In this document: positions 12,692-24,723 of the stretch, in pieces
How positions within the stretch are numbered: position 1 is the stretch's first letter
Layout of the letters: every line of letters begins with the position of its first letter
Source: Juglans regia
Taxonomy: Eukaryota; Streptophyta; Magnoliopsida; Fagales; Juglandaceae
Assembly (NCBI RefSeq): GCF_001411555.2
Contig: NC_049912.1
Span: 25,367,722-25,431,721 of the forward strand
Length of the DNA stretch: 64,000 nucleotides
Direction of reading: 5' to 3'
The notes under the pieces: generated by a model
Databases searched by the model: none
Told to the model about the DNA's origin: nothing
Seen by the model: the letters and a program-made list of their open reading frames with translations, nothing else
Translations under genes and position numbers: made by a program

Positions 12692-15088
12692 ATGACGGAG
12701 GCAGTGATAAGGAATAAGCCAGGGATGGCGAGCGTGAAGGACATGCCAGTCCTCCAAGACGGGCCTCCTCCGGGTGGGTTCCCGCCGGTCCGATACGCTC
12801 GTAGAATTCCCAACAAGGGCCCCAGCGCCGTGGCCATCTTCCTCGCCACGTTCGGCGCTTTCTCCTGGGGCATGTACCAGGTCGGCAAGGGCAACAAGAT
12901 CCGAAGGTCAGCATTTCTCAACTATTATCCTCAGTCTCTTCACTGTCATGACCATTGAAACTAGATATGATTGCTGAGGTCACACCTTAGAGTACCCATT
13001 ATGTGTGTCCAGATGGTTCCTATAGAATTACGGAATTTCAACATTTTTGGTAGTTTTAGGGTTTTGATTGAAAAAAATTAAAGATTTGAGCGTTTGATTG
13101 GTTACCAAATCAAAAGTCTGAGGGGCTTATGTAAGTTCCTCAAAATGAAACATCATATGTTGCAATTCCAACAGAAGCTCCCTAAGGAAGAACCCTATGG
13201 GAAAGTCCTTATCACAATTATCCGCTATTAATAAACGGCCATATGTTATGATACTTCTGAGGGTCCACTTAGGCTTTAGTTTCAGTAAATCTCCTTGTCT
13301 TGCACAAGGAAAAACAAGTGAAGTTCCTCTTAAATTTTTTTTTTTTGATCGGTAGACAAGTTTTTTTTTTTTGGTACGTTCGGTAAACAAGATTTTATTG
13401 ATCAAAAGAATAGGCAAAAACCCAAATATACGGGACATATACAAGAGCAACGCCTATGCGTGCTTAATTGCTCCATTTATATGTGTGGTGTAATCGGTAC
13501 TTGGAAGAACGTAATCTGAGAACATTGGTGCACTCAATGTCATGATTAGGAGGGAGAATCAGGTCTCATCAAGTGGTAATCACAGTTACGTGGGTTGATA
13601 ACGATCCAGTGATTCTCCAATTCTTTCAAGTTTGAGTGGCTCATGTTGTGTGAATTGATTTTGTTGATGGTAATGGCATGAATGTTCATGACTTCCTTGT
13701 ATCCCTAGTCTAAAAACTATAGGTGTTGCTCTTGTATACGCTCCATCTACTTGACCATGCCTATTTTCTATATTCAATAAAATTATTATTTACTGATAAA
13801 AAGATTTACGTTGATGGTAATAATTTATCTACACTTTTTTATCGGTAAACAAAATTGTATTGATCATAAAAATAAACAAAGGCCCAAGTATACGGAAAAT
13901 ATACAAGAGCATCGCCTAGCATGCTAGTTTAGTGAATTTTAAATCTACACTTACTATTATTGAATTTTAGTGGAACCAGAGTGGTCATCGTAGTGTTAAA
14001 ACAATGTCATTGGAGCTCCCTGTAAAGTCAACATTATGACTTTGTGATTTTTTTTTTTATAAGCAAACCAGAATTTTATTTGTGGGAGCAATAGTAGTCG
14101 TCCACGTACACAAGACATATACAAGAGACGTACCTAAGCATGATTAACAACTGGTAAAAGGAAGTAATGGATACACTCGGTTCAATGAAATCTATCACAA
14201 TTGACTAGTGGAATAAAAGTGTTGAAGATAAAATTCTAAGCTTGTCTGTTGTATGCTTGCGATCTTTAAAGCTTCTTTCATTCCTTTCCCTCCAAAAACA
14301 CCACCATTTGGCTATGGGGCCACTTCCATATTGACTTTTGTGATTTGTTCCAAGAATTCTAATTCAACCCTATCTCTTGAATAGAAGGAATCATATGAAA
14401 CTCTATATTAACAAGTTATAAACAAGTAATTATTGTTATGCGTATTCGATGCCCCAATTGTGGGGTCTGCTGCTATTGTATTGCAATATAACTAAGTGAA
14501 GATTTGGATTGGATGATCATGTTTCCCTGATATTTGTTTTGCCTCTAACTTTTACTTGTGGGGAGTAACAAGCATGTACATTCTTATTGGCTATACATGG
14601 AGTTCTAGAGTTTCAACTGATTTTAGGGCATAAGACAAATAAAGGAAGGCAAGATGATTTTTTCAACTCACCTAATGGATCTTGTCGCTGGACTTGATGG
14701 AATCTGAGGGGCCAAGACTCTTGATGTTTTTAATGAAATTTCCTTGAAAATGGTGTTATATTCTTAAAATATATGCCTCTTGTAGGGCACTTAAGGAAGA
14801 AAAATATGCTTCCCGGAGAGCAATATTGCCTGTTCTTCAAGCTGAAGAAGACGAAAGGTAGTCAAGGAACATCACCCATGACATCTATATTACACCCCCC
14901 AAATTTCAGGATACTAATTCTGTCTGTTGTCTGCCATCTCTAGATTTGTCAAAGAGTGGAAGAAGTATCTCGAGTATGAGGCTGAAGTGATGAAGGACGT
15001 GCCTGGTTGGAAAGTTGGTGAAAATGTCTACAACTCTGGGAAATGGGTGCCTCCAGCGACTGGTGAACTCCGACCTGATGTCTGGTGA
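12692..15088 (+). CDS. NDUFA13: NADH dehydrogenase 1 alpha subcomplex subunit 13 (GRIM-19)
   Basis: Accessory subunit of mitochondrial complex I, in the inner membrane. Three exons, 12692-12906, 14786-14857 and 14944-15088, join in frame to 143 codons plus TGA, the usual plant length. The start at 12692 gives the family N terminus [20 protein letters not shown] Pro/Gly-rich segment follows, then [13 protein letters not shown], and one membrane helix at about residues 46-64 ([19 protein letters not shown]). Exon 2 encodes [20 protein letters not shown]. Exon 3 holds the conserved end, with [34 protein letters not shown] and ELRPDVW. Both introns are GT-AG. Intron 1 (1.9 kb) is a landing site for LINE tails. 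The 5' leader from about 12495 is GC-richer than the upstream MITE sequence. Confidence 0.96.
13335..13475 (-). mobile_element. LINE 3'-tail insertion 1 in NDUFA13 intron 1
   Basis: A plus-strand T run (complement of the poly-A tail) leads into CGGTAAACAAGATTTTATTG and then AATATACGGGACATATACAA, the 3' UTR block shared with other LINE tails here. A second T run with GATCGGTAGACAAG precedes it, so the tail is partly duplicated. I could not define the target duplication. Confidence 0.6.
13675..13809 (+). mobile_element. LINE 3'-tail insertion 2, with 12-bp target duplication
   Basis: The plus-orientation tail contains GTGTTGCTCTTGTATACGCT, then TTCAATAAAATTATTATTTA and a short A-rich end. The direct repeat GTTGATGGTAAT flanks it exactly (13663-13674 and 13810-13821). 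Only the last 130 bp or so of the element was copied. Confidence 0.75.
13837..13942 (-). mobile_element. LINE 3'-tail insertion 3, with 10-bp target duplication
   Basis: The tail reads T-run, ATCGGTAAACAAAATTGTAT, then AAGTATACGGAAAATATACA. It is flanked by ATCTACACTT at 13827-13836 and 13943-13952. It lies only 15 bp beyond the right-hand duplication of the plus-strand tail ending at 13809. Confidence 0.72.
14051..14331 (-). mobile_element. LINE 3'-end insertion 4, with coding remnant and target duplication
   Basis: This longer tail reaches from a T run at 14051 through the 3' UTR block into the end of the ORF2 zinc-binding domain. On the minus strand CCAAATGGTGGTGTTTTTGG then GAGGGAAAGGAATGAAAG reads [10 protein letters not shown], matching the FWCIWNERNER motif of the 4-8 kb LINE. 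TGACTTTGTGATTT (14037-14050) and TGACTTTTGTGATTT (14332-14346) flank it. This copy shows that the short tails are LINE-derived and not an independent SINE. Confidence 0.78.
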
Positions 15089-16427
15089 TACTCTTCCAAC
15101 TGGAGTTATTTTTGTGGTTGATGTTAATCATCGAGACTGGATTGTTTTCTCTTCAAGCAAGTTTCTTTTGTTGCTCAGAGCCCTATCGTGTGAAAATAAA
15201 AATATATTTGAAACTTTTTTATTTGTTTACCTGCCTTGCAAACACTAACAGTTTATGTTTAATAATTATCCCATTTTCGCCTACCCTTTATCTTTGCAAT
15301 AAAATTAGAACCAGAAGGTATAATAGGGTAGTTTCATCATACCATGGCATTAACGTTGAAAATAGTTGTCACATATTCTTCGATATTGGAGTGGTGGCAA
15401 TGAGAGTGAACAAGTGATATGCTGGGTAAAGCAAATTGGTGTGAATAGTGTGATATAATCTCGTTGTTGTATTCAAGTGGCAAGGGATGCTGAAATTAGT
15501 TCAGTGGTAAAGCTGGAATGTAGAGTTCCATCGACCCTGTTAAGTAAACCAGAGTTTTGTCTCTCATGTAATGGATCATCACGGTGAAACTGGGGGTGGC
15601 ACTGTGACGATGGAAAAACTCTCAATTTTGGTGGATGTAAAGATGGAACTCTAGTCATAGTCAATGGAGGTTTGCCTGTAGTTTGGTGTTAATCACCGAG
15701 TTTGGCAGTGATGGGAGCCGCAAGGAGGCCTAAGCTAGCAGCTGCATGATTGCGTTATGGGTTGAGGTACAAAACCATCAACATCAGTTCAATCAATGTA
15801 CAGAAGTTTAGAATAACCTCCACAGAAATCAGATAGATTCTATCCTCAATGCCACCACCTAATCCAAATTTGACTACTTTTGGAACAAAGGATGTATTCG
15901 ACTACTCTCGGAATGAAGGAAGTTTAGATCAGTTCAATCAATGTGCACACCGAATTCACATTGTACACAGGATGAGACCAATTTGAGACGTGTGACGATT
16001 TCAATGCACGCCCTGAATTGGATTAATATACTATGCCAGATCGAGTTAGGCTATTTTTAGATGTTGAGTTGAGTTGTGAATAATAGTATTTTGTAGATCC
16101 TATTGAGTGAGTTTAACTTTTTTTAGGTTGAGATGGGTTTAAATTTTTTATGAGAAGTTGAAAAAATAATGAATTCCATCAATAATTGGTTTGAGATGAT
16201 TTGAGTTTAACCTTAATGTACAATTTGGCAACCACAACTTGGAAGAATAAAAGAGGGAGAAATGTGATATTGAACATACCTAAAAAGGCTGTAACCAGCC
16301 ATAACTGGGTCACCAGAGACACATTTACATTTTGGAATAATTTATTAGCTCTGCCCAAACATACATAATATTCCACAACTCAGATAACCGGCAAGCCCTA
16401 AAGGTTAATTTACAAGTAAAAAAAAAA
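15089..16427. other. Intergenic space between NDUFA13 and the F-box gene
   Basis: The first few hundred bases are probably NDUFA13 3' UTR. No other gene is supported. An eroded MITE of the GATGAG family lies at about 16045-16215 (GATGTTGAGTTGAGTTGTGA to GGTTTGAGATGATTTGAG). The two neighbouring genes converge here. Confidence 0.45.
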
Positions 16428-17861
16428 CTACACAAGTCCATATAGTGGCCCAGTGCCACCTTCCCTATCGGCATTGGGGATGCTGGAGTAAGAATAAAGG
16501 CAGTTTGATAATTCCCAGCTCCAGTCCTGCTTCCTAGACACAGACATTCGAGGCCATCGGTTTATCCTCACATAGTGTTCCCTGATTTTGTCTTCGCCAA
16601 CAATGCTAGTGACAGTCGAGTAGCAGCACTCATGACCGCCCCATACCTTGTCATCAGGATCTGCGCTTTGGCTCCCGTCTGGATGGAAGTAGCGGCGCAT
16701 GGGAAGGCCAGTGCCCTTCCAATAAGGATCAAGATTTCGCCAATATTCAGGTGCCCCCTAAGGGAAAAGATGGTATTTTTCAGATTAATCGATCAATTAG
16801 GCTAATCCAAAACAATGGCAACTGGACTCATATAACTATAGAAGCACAACTCACAGGGTGACAAACATCACATACGAGCCAGCCAAGGCTGGAGAGATAC
16901 CAAAGTTTAAGAATTAGTGGGGGGAATATCAAATGAAACCAATATAGTAACCCTAAAATTGGTACTCACTATGGGGACGAGGATAAAGTAAATTCACGAA
17001 AAACTTGCTCAACAGGGTTTGATCTAACTATATATTTTTTATTAATGTCGGGGAACCTCTCTAAGGCAAAGCCCTTCGGACCCACCATTGCAAAGTAAAC
17101 TCCGGTACCGTGCACTGCACCCTCGGAAGTTTCTCTATACAGAACTGGTTAAATTGCTGACTTTTCATTAGGAGGTGTGACCCCAAAGGATTGTTTGCAC
17201 CCATGAGGTATTGAACCTTGGACCTTGAAAGGAGTGATACTCCAAAACCAAGCCTTCACCGCTTGGGCCAATCCTTTGGGGTTTTGATCTAACTAATTAA
17301 AGAGTCGAAGGAGGTAACAAGCACCAAAAAAAAAGAGTTCTCTGGCCTTGCAAAATCATTTGAGAGTAGTCATAATTAATAGAATATGAGGCCAATCCAG
17401 GCAAATGTTTTGATATGAAATTATTGTTTATGCTAGAGGGAAAAAATTGAAAATTCTTTACTTCTTACTTCATGGCATACCCAATACCTTCACAAAAGTT
17501 GCATTATTAAAATGGTTACCCGGAAAACCATACTTTGATCTTTGCACCTAGTATACCTTTATATTTTTGACATGTTAAATTTTGTTTACCGATACAAAAA
17601 AATAAAAAAACACAGAGACATGTTATGGTCAGTTTCAGCATATAAATCAACACCACAGCATACCCTTCATTAAAAGGGACTGTGTCAATGGCCAGGACCT
17701 AATTCGAAAAATCACATACCTTGTTAAAATGAAACTCCCAAACATGATCACACAAATCATCCTTCCTGATACGGTTCTGACAACAAAGGAACAGTCATTC
17801 ACAAAACACCCCTTAAATAAAATAAAATAAAAAATCCGGGATGAGAAATGTGCATTTGTGT

Positions 17862-17892
<31 letters not shown>

Positions 17893-20285
17893 TTACACGC
17901 TTGCCATCCCTGACAGCTAATGAATAAGCAGTCAGTTTGGATAATCCTCGGATTTGTGACAGGCGAGGTATGTGTGCTTTCCCAACCCACAGTTCCTCCA
18001 ACTGAAAAAAGATAAAAGATAAAGCGTAGCTTAGTCTTCCTTACCACGCTAAGTTTCATCACTACGGAAATGAGCTAAGTTGCTTCACTGAAAAAATTAC
18101 CATTACGAATAATATATTTTGAGTGTGTGCTTGCAGCTAAACTCTCAGCAAAGAAACAAATAAACCACAATTTGTACCCCAAACAAATATTGTATGGTAG
18201 AATAGACAATAAGCAGCAAAATGTCACCATAGAAACCAGTTGGGTTCAAATGAGTTGAAGTTTTGCAGACTTATGCCTTGGTCAGTTGGCTACACTTCCC
18301 TATCATTTCTATTTAGTATGAAGTATACCATTGGAATTGCCAGGTATACATTTCGATGAGTAGCAATAGATGAGAGAATTAGAGAATCTAAGCTCAGCAC
18401 GGTGCTACAGTGATCCTAAAAAGCTAAAATATGGTGCCACCTAGCTCATAAGTAATGATATGATCCTTGGCAGTTATAGCTAGGAAGAAATCACCCCTTG
18501 AGAAAAGTTTTGCAGATACTTGGGAGGATGCAGGTAAGTGTTTTTTTTAAAAGAGATGGGATCAAATTGCCCTAAGTCAATGTTTTGGGAGGTTGGACAA
18601 TCTTGGGAGCACAGAGGGCTACCTTCCTAGGTGTGTACCTTACTAGGTGTAATCCTAAAAAGCTACAATATGGTGCCACCTAGCTCATAAGTAATGATCC
18701 TTGGCAGTAATAGCTAAGAAGAAATCCCCCTGAAGCAGAGTTTTGCAGATACTTGGGAGGTTGCGGGTAAGTGTTTTTTACGAAGAGACAGGATCAAATT
18801 GCCTGAAGTCAATGTTCCGTGAGGTTGGAGGATCTTGGTAGCATGGACAACTACCTTGCTAGGTGTGTGTACCTAACACACTAACCTGAAATATTAAAAA
18901 AAAAAAAAGAAGAAGAAGAAGAAGCTGCTGCAAGCGGTTATTTGCATGGTAAGTGAGTGGGTTGGAATTAAAACGGATAGTAGTAGGTCTAAAACTTTCC
19001 CGGACAAAAAATAAGGCTAAGAACTACATCATGCATCATTCAAACTTCAAACTCATTTTCTACAGTATCTTATGAATGTGAAAATGAAACTACTTCCTTA
19101 ACAGGCAGACATGTTCTTATGGGTGTGATCCGACTCTTAATTTTGTACCTTCAAGTATAGGGAAACTGAATAAGAATCCAACATGACCGTCTTTCTTCCT
19201 ATCCTCTACACTTTTGAGGGTACTGCAGTCCTTCTGGATATCTCATTGGTGGGAAAAAAGGATCTTTACTTGCAGAGTACACATCCAAGCATAGGATTGT
19301 GCAACCTCAATCCAATTCCAAGATCTCACCATTGTAGATTGACTTGGATGATTACCATACACATCACCTCTACTTTCCCATAATTGCTTGCCCTCTTCTT
19401 GAAAAAAGATAGCACGGGAAAAAAAAATCCTAGAAACTTTGACTAGAAAGACAGAGTGACTGACATCCAATGGTACAGTGCTTTAAAAAAACGCAATAGC
19501 CCTTGTGCTTTATTCGAAGCTCCGTTCCTTTCATTCCATATGCACCACATCAAAAAGAATATTGGATCATTTTTTCACGGGGTCTCACTACGATGGTTAC
19601 CAACCTACCCCTTCTGGCAAGCTAACAGCTTACCATGATGTGCTAGCTATTACTCTCACTACAAACCCAGAGTTGAAAAAGATATCAAAAACTCATTTTC
19701 TAGGGTTAAAGTCCCAATTGTACCGGCAAAAAAAAAAAAAAAACGCCTTCATAAATAAACCAACTCTACAAGTTCTAACAAACCGAAGTTACCCCGAAAA
19801 AATGGATCTCATTGTCTATTCCAACTTCCCAGTTGGGCACAGAGCCGAACACATTAATAACATAAACAAAGGAATCATGACCCAACTCCCAAATTGTACC
19901 CAAAAAACAAAAAAAAGCACCAAAACACAAGCTTGAACCGAGAAAATTTTAAAGGGCACTGACTAACCTTGGGGCCCCATATGCGATCACTGGAAGCGAC
20001 CCCGTGCCAGCCACGGGAGACGAGGAGAGACAGTGCCACGCTGCGTGCGTCGAGGTTACTCAGTATCATCGACATCATGTCCGTACCGAACACCTCGAGT
20101 GGGTCGCTTCGCAGAACCCCTTCTTCTTCTCTCATCTTTTCTTCAACATCTTTGACAATTACTCTCTTTCGCTTCCTCCTCTTTCTCTTCTTCCTATGAC
20201 TTTCCATTTCCTCCCACACGATGTCGTAATTCTGAGGGGATTCCGGTGCGTTCCTTTGCTTTTCCCGCAGTTCGGTCTGTGCCAT
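16428..20285 (-). CDS. F-box domain protein
   Basis: Probable substrate-receptor subunit of an SCF ubiquitin ligase. Four exons, 20285-19968, 18001-17897, 17776-17720 and 16757-16428, join in frame to 269 codons plus stop; introns are GT-AG. Exon 1 encodes a basic segment (HRKKRKRRKRKR) and then the F-box (DPLEVFGTDMMSMILSNLDA, WHGVASSDRIWGPK, about residues 62-106), continuing into LEELWVGKAHIPRL. The C-terminal exon carries a conserved-looking domain (YFHPDGSQSADPDDKVWGGH, REHYVRINRWPRMSVSR, DWSWELSNCLY, PNADREGGTGPLYG) that I cannot name. The substrate is unknown. An upstream in-frame ATG at 20492 would add 69 low-complexity residues; I chose 20285 because conserved-looking sequence starts after it. 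Intron 1 holds a tandem duplication and intron 3 a SINE. Confidence 0.85.
17031..17282 (-). mobile_element. tRNA-derived SINE with 13-bp target duplication
   Basis: Read on the minus strand, the element begins with GGATTGGCCCAAGCGGTGAA (A-box-like) and has GGTTCAATACC, a clear pol III B-box. It ends in an A/T-rich tail (TTAATAAAAAATATA). TTTGATCTAACTA flanks it perfectly at 17018-17030 and 17283-17295. The body is 252 bp with no coding potential. It lies in intron 3 of the F-box gene in the same orientation as the gene. Confidence 0.85.
17865..17892. repeat. (GA)n microsatellite abutting a 5' splice site
   Basis: Fourteen or so GA units lie directly against the GTAACT donor of F-box intron 2, which on the gene strand reads CGT|GTAACTCTCTCT. 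The repeat therefore forms a pyrimidine tract at the start of the intron. Confidence 0.9.
18412..18876. repeat. Tandem duplication of about 240 bp in F-box intron 1
   Basis: Two adjacent copies begin with ATCCTAAAAAGCTAMAATATGG-type sequence (18413 and 18652). They share TGGTGCCACCTAGCTCATAA, AGTTTTGCAGATACTTGGGA and GGATCAAATTGCC, and both end near CTAGGTGTGT. They differ by scattered substitutions and small indels, so the duplication is not recent. Confidence 0.8.
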
Positions 20286-22265
20286 CGAAGAGAAAATGTC
20301 AGAGAGGAACGGGGGTGGGGAGGGAGCGAGGGAGAGACAGCGAGATAGCGAGAGAGGAAACGAGGAAATCAATGTGTTTGCGTCGGTGTCGTGCCAAAGA
20401 GGAGAAGAAGATGAGTGACCATATGCGATGTACCATGAATCAGGAGAGTGGCGTGAGAATTCGGGGAGCTTTTGGATTCCATTTCCATGCACTGTCAGGC
20501 GTCAACGCTCGCAATTGGAGGCTTCCCCCAATTTAGTTTTATTTTAGAGAAATCCATTCCCTGCAAAAATAAATTAAGGTTTTTTTTTTTTTTTTCCCTC
20601 TCTGTAAAATAAATATGGCTTTCTATATAAGTTACCGTCATCGTGATTTTATTTTTATATATTTAACATTTTTTTATTTTATTTTAGACAAAAATAAGTA
20701 TTATTTATATAAAAGGTGTTGTATAATATGAAATATCATTTATACGAACGAAAATGCTGCATCAACCATATCAACTTTCTCACCAAGAATGAATAGAGAT
20801 AGACAAGAGAGGTAGACAGTACATAAATATATATATATATATATATATTATATTACATATTTAATATAATTGTTGAAAAACTCATATGTATAATTGTGTT
20901 TATCTCTTTCTCACTCTACATCTTACTGGAAATCAACAAAGCTATAATTTAGTGGTAGATCTTCTCCCGAACGATGCTACTCAAGAGGAGTTATTAACTA
21001 ATTAATGAGGATAATATTAGGTTACTATGAATGTTGTGAATTGTTATATAGAGAAATGTTACAAAGAAACTTTACTTACTCACTTCTACTTAATTAATAT
21101 CATTTTTATAAAAATTTACTATTAATATAATAAATCACATATTAATTATATAATAATAACAGCGCTCAGATGCGATTCTATTTCCCATAATTCTAAGCGG
21201 AATAATTTCTTAAATAATAATTTTGGTATTTACTTGCTAATTTACACTGGATCACATGATATAAGATGCTAATTCTAGTTTGGTCAAAAATAATAAAACA
21301 GTAGTATCTCCGAATATTTTGAGGAAGTGATTGGCGGAGAAGGAAGCGCGGCGTATAACCGAGTGTGCTAGATTATCTGTTCCATCTAATACAATTGGAT
21401 TAATATATTCATATTTATTTTTAAAAATACGAACACAAATATATATTCAGGATGAATGCAACTTAACACAGTATACTAATATGTGTTTTATTATTTTATT
21501 TAAATACATATATTTACACATCAATATATATATATTTAAATAAAATAGTAAAAATAAAAAATCATGTATTGATATGTGGTGTGAAGAATGATAAGCAGAT
21601 TTTTTTCTTAATAAAATGGAATTTTAATTAATTAATTCTCTTCTGCAGTAGATCATGAACGTAAACCAGCTTATAAGAGACATGAGTACTGAAAAAATCG
21701 CTGGATATAATATGTCTTGTTAAATAAAAAATAAATGAGGTCAATTTATTTCTTCATCACATTAATTAATTTGATCTTCCACCATACCTTAAAACAGTGA
21801 AAAAAATCACTAGATCATATGTCGTGTTAATTAAATATTTATTTTAGATAAAATCCTGCGTATGAAATTGTGTCATCAACACGGGATTATAAATATATAT
21901 AATATTTTCACATAAAAAAAATTGAAGGCCGTCCTTAAATATCTCTCTGCCTCTTCCCAACTGAGTAGCTGGCATTCAAATTAAGCAAACCTTATCGAAT
22001 TAGCTAGCTAGCCAAACCTTTGGCTTTTCTTGATCTCCCCGGCCATAATTCGTTGACATGATGAATCATGATTGTAGTACGTACATGCACCATTTTCTGT
22101 TCTTGATCCTAGCTAGCTTAATTAGTCGATCATATTGATCCTGTTATTTCTTCAATGGCATCGATGAGAGAGTAAAAAACTCATGCAATCAAAAGTACTA
22201 CCTTACCTTCTACTTATAATTTGTGATCGCACGGCCGCGCCGGGCATCATCTTCAGGCTGCACAA
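20286..22265. other. Intergenic space between divergent F-box and PRK-like genes
   Basis: The first 250 bp are purine-rich and probably hold the F-box 5' UTR and promoter. The rest is AT-rich, with a (TA)n tract at about 20828-20848. The ORFs seen here are short and unsupported. Confidence 0.4.
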
Positions 22266-24586
22266 ATGCTAATGGGTGCGCGCTGGGCTAGGCTTATGCG
22301 CGCACCAAGCCCTCATGCATTATTAATCTTCGCCCTCGCTCATGTCGTGATGCTATCCTTTACGGCCATGAAATCTTTTGGTGCATCAGACACGGAGATC
22401 CTCATGAAGTTCAAGGAGTCATTAGGGCATGCGAAAGCTTTCGACAACTGGGATCCTAATGTCAGCCCTTGTGAAGGAAACAGGGGACGTTGGGTGGGTG
22501 TAATTTGTTTGAATGGGAATGTACGTGGTTTGCAGCTCGAAAACGAGGGATTGATGGGTACGATAGACGTGGATTCTCTTGTTTCTTTGCGTCACTTGAG
22601 GACATTGAGCTTCATGAACAATACACTTGCAGGTCCAATGCCTGATATCAAGAAACTCAGTGCATTGAAATCTGTGTATTTGTCGTATAACCATTTCTCT
22701 GGAGAGATTCCGGATGATGCCTTTGAGGGTATGAGTTACTTGAAGAAAGTGTTTTTGTCAAATAATGAGTTTACGGGTAGGATTCCTTCATCCCTTCTTG
22801 ACTTGCCTAGGCTTATGGCGCTGACACTTGATGAAAACAAATTTGAAGGCCAAATACCCAGTTTTGAACAGAAGAATTTGAAGAAGTTTAATGTCTCTAA
22901 CAATGATTTGGAGGGTCCAATCCCTGTCAGCTTAAGCATGATGGACTCGAATTGTTTTTCAGGTAATTATTGCTTTAGCCATCCATCTCATGTATGCATG
23001 ATTGCTAGCTTCCATTTAGAATGAAATTAGCAAAAGTTATAGTGAATATAATTTAAACAATATATACGGAATCTTATTCATATTTTAACGAAAATGTAGG
23101 TAACCAATATCTTTGCGGGCCTCCTCTGGAATCATGCAAATACCGCAGTACAAGGCTACCAGTTTCAAGATTTGCCCTTATTGTGGTCCTCACAGGGTTC
23201 CTTATAGCAGTGATTATTGGAGTACTAATTTACTTCATATTCTACATGAAAATGCAACCATCACCATTAATAGAGCGAACATCGACGTCGTTGAAAGACA
23301 AAAACAGGTTTAACGTTGCTTCCTATCGACACCAAGATCAAGTACTAGTACAGGAAGAAAGACAGCCAGAGATCAGCAGTAGTAGTACTGGGAATACGAG
23401 GAAAGTCGAGCATGCGCCGAAGTTGTCGTTTGTTAGGGATGACAGAGAGAGGTTCGATTTGCATGACTTGCTCAGAGCCTCAGCTGAAATTTTGGGTAGC
23501 ACAACATATGGATCTTCATACAAGGCAAGGATAATGGGCGGGCAATCCTTGGTGGTAAAAAGGTACAAGCAAATGAACAGTGTGGGAAGGGAAGAGTTTC
23601 AAGAGCACATGAGAAGGCTGGGAAACTTGAGTCATCCAAACTTGCTGCCTCTTGTGGCACATTATTATAGGAAAGAGGAGAAGCTGTTAATTTCAGACTT
23701 TGTTGAGAACGGTAGCTTAGCTAGTGCCCTTCATGGTACGTACGTGTATATATATATATATATATATATATGCTTTTAGCAACTCATCTTTTTTCTTAAT
23801 TTTTCCCAAGGAACCTGAGCAGCAGCTCAAGTACTAGATTCACACATTAATTAAGGATCTAGAAAATTTCCTTATAATATTGTGGTTATTGTCATCGATC
23901 GTGTTTAGATTCACGTACGTGCATGACATTCTTCTTTTGTTTACCCAGGCAATCATAGTGAAGACAAGCCTGCACTTGACTGGCTGACTCGTTTGAGAAT
24001 AATCAAAGGCGTGGCCAGGGGTTTGGCTTACCTATATGATGCAATCCCAACCCTAGTCTTGCCCAATGGACATCTGAAATCCTCGAACGTGCTTCTAGAC
24101 AGATCCTTCAATCCTGTCATGACTGATTATGCTCTAGCCCCAGTGATCAGCCTAAATCTTGCCCAACGAACCATGATAGCTTACAAATCACCAGAATACG
24201 CGAAACACGGCCGCATAACAAAGAAGACCGACGTATGGAGCTTTGGGATACTAATCCTGGAGATTTTAACGGGAAAATTTCCAGAGAACTATCTCATGCA
24301 AGCTCATGATCGTAATGCAGATTTAGCTAGTTGGGTCAACACAACGATCAAGGAAAAGAAGACGAATGAAGTGCTTGATTCAGACATGGGGGGAGTGAAG
24401 AACAGTAAGAGTGAACTTCTAAAGCTTTTGAAGATTGGATTGAGTTGTTGCGAGGAGGATGAGGAGAGAAGGTTGGATATGAAGGAGGCTGTGGAGAGGA
24501 TTGAACAGTTGGAGGGAGAAAGCGCGGGTAAATATGCTTCAAGTGTTGCCATTAATGGTGGGGATGTATATAGCTTGGGTGTGTAA
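22266..24586 (+). CDS. Pollen-receptor-like LRR kinase (PRK4/PRK5 type, likely pseudokinase)
   Basis: Plasma-membrane receptor kinase of the PRK family, whose members act in pollen-tube growth and cue perception. Three exons, 22266-22962, 23100-23735 and 23949-24586, join in frame to 656 residues. Order: signal anchor (LLIFALAHVVMLSF), an LRR N-terminal cap (DTEILMKFKESL, DNWDPNVSPC), about five LRRs up to residue 230, the QYLCGPPLESC cap, a membrane helix near residues 253-279 (ALIVVLTGFLIAVIIGVLIY), a polar juxtamembrane region, and a kinase-like domain from about residue 322. The ATP lysine is present (LVVKRYK), but the catalytic loop reads GHLKSSNVLL without HRD and the DFG motif is DYA. 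A kinase-dead signalling role is inferred; such changes are common in PRKs. An alternative start at 22272 would change little. Confidence 0.9.
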
Positions 24587-24692
24587 AACATGGAGAGTAA
24601 GTAGTCCGATCCTTCCTCTTCAACGTACGTACTGGTCATATTTGTACAGATATATATATTGACCTACGAAAGTACATAAATCTTGAAGGGAC

Positions 24693-24723
<31 letters not shown>

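Noticed and set aside
12624..12921. Two minus-strand ORFs of 93-96 codons opposite NDUFA13 exon 1
   Set aside because: GC-rich shadow frames; the plus frame matches a known family through three exons.
13335..14331. Short T-run elements as an independent SINE family
   Set aside because: No A/B boxes, and the longest copy runs into LINE ORF2 coding sequence.
17236..17282. A tRNA gene suggested by GGTTCAATACC
   Set aside because: No cloverleaf can be closed around it; it is the head of a SINE with target duplications.
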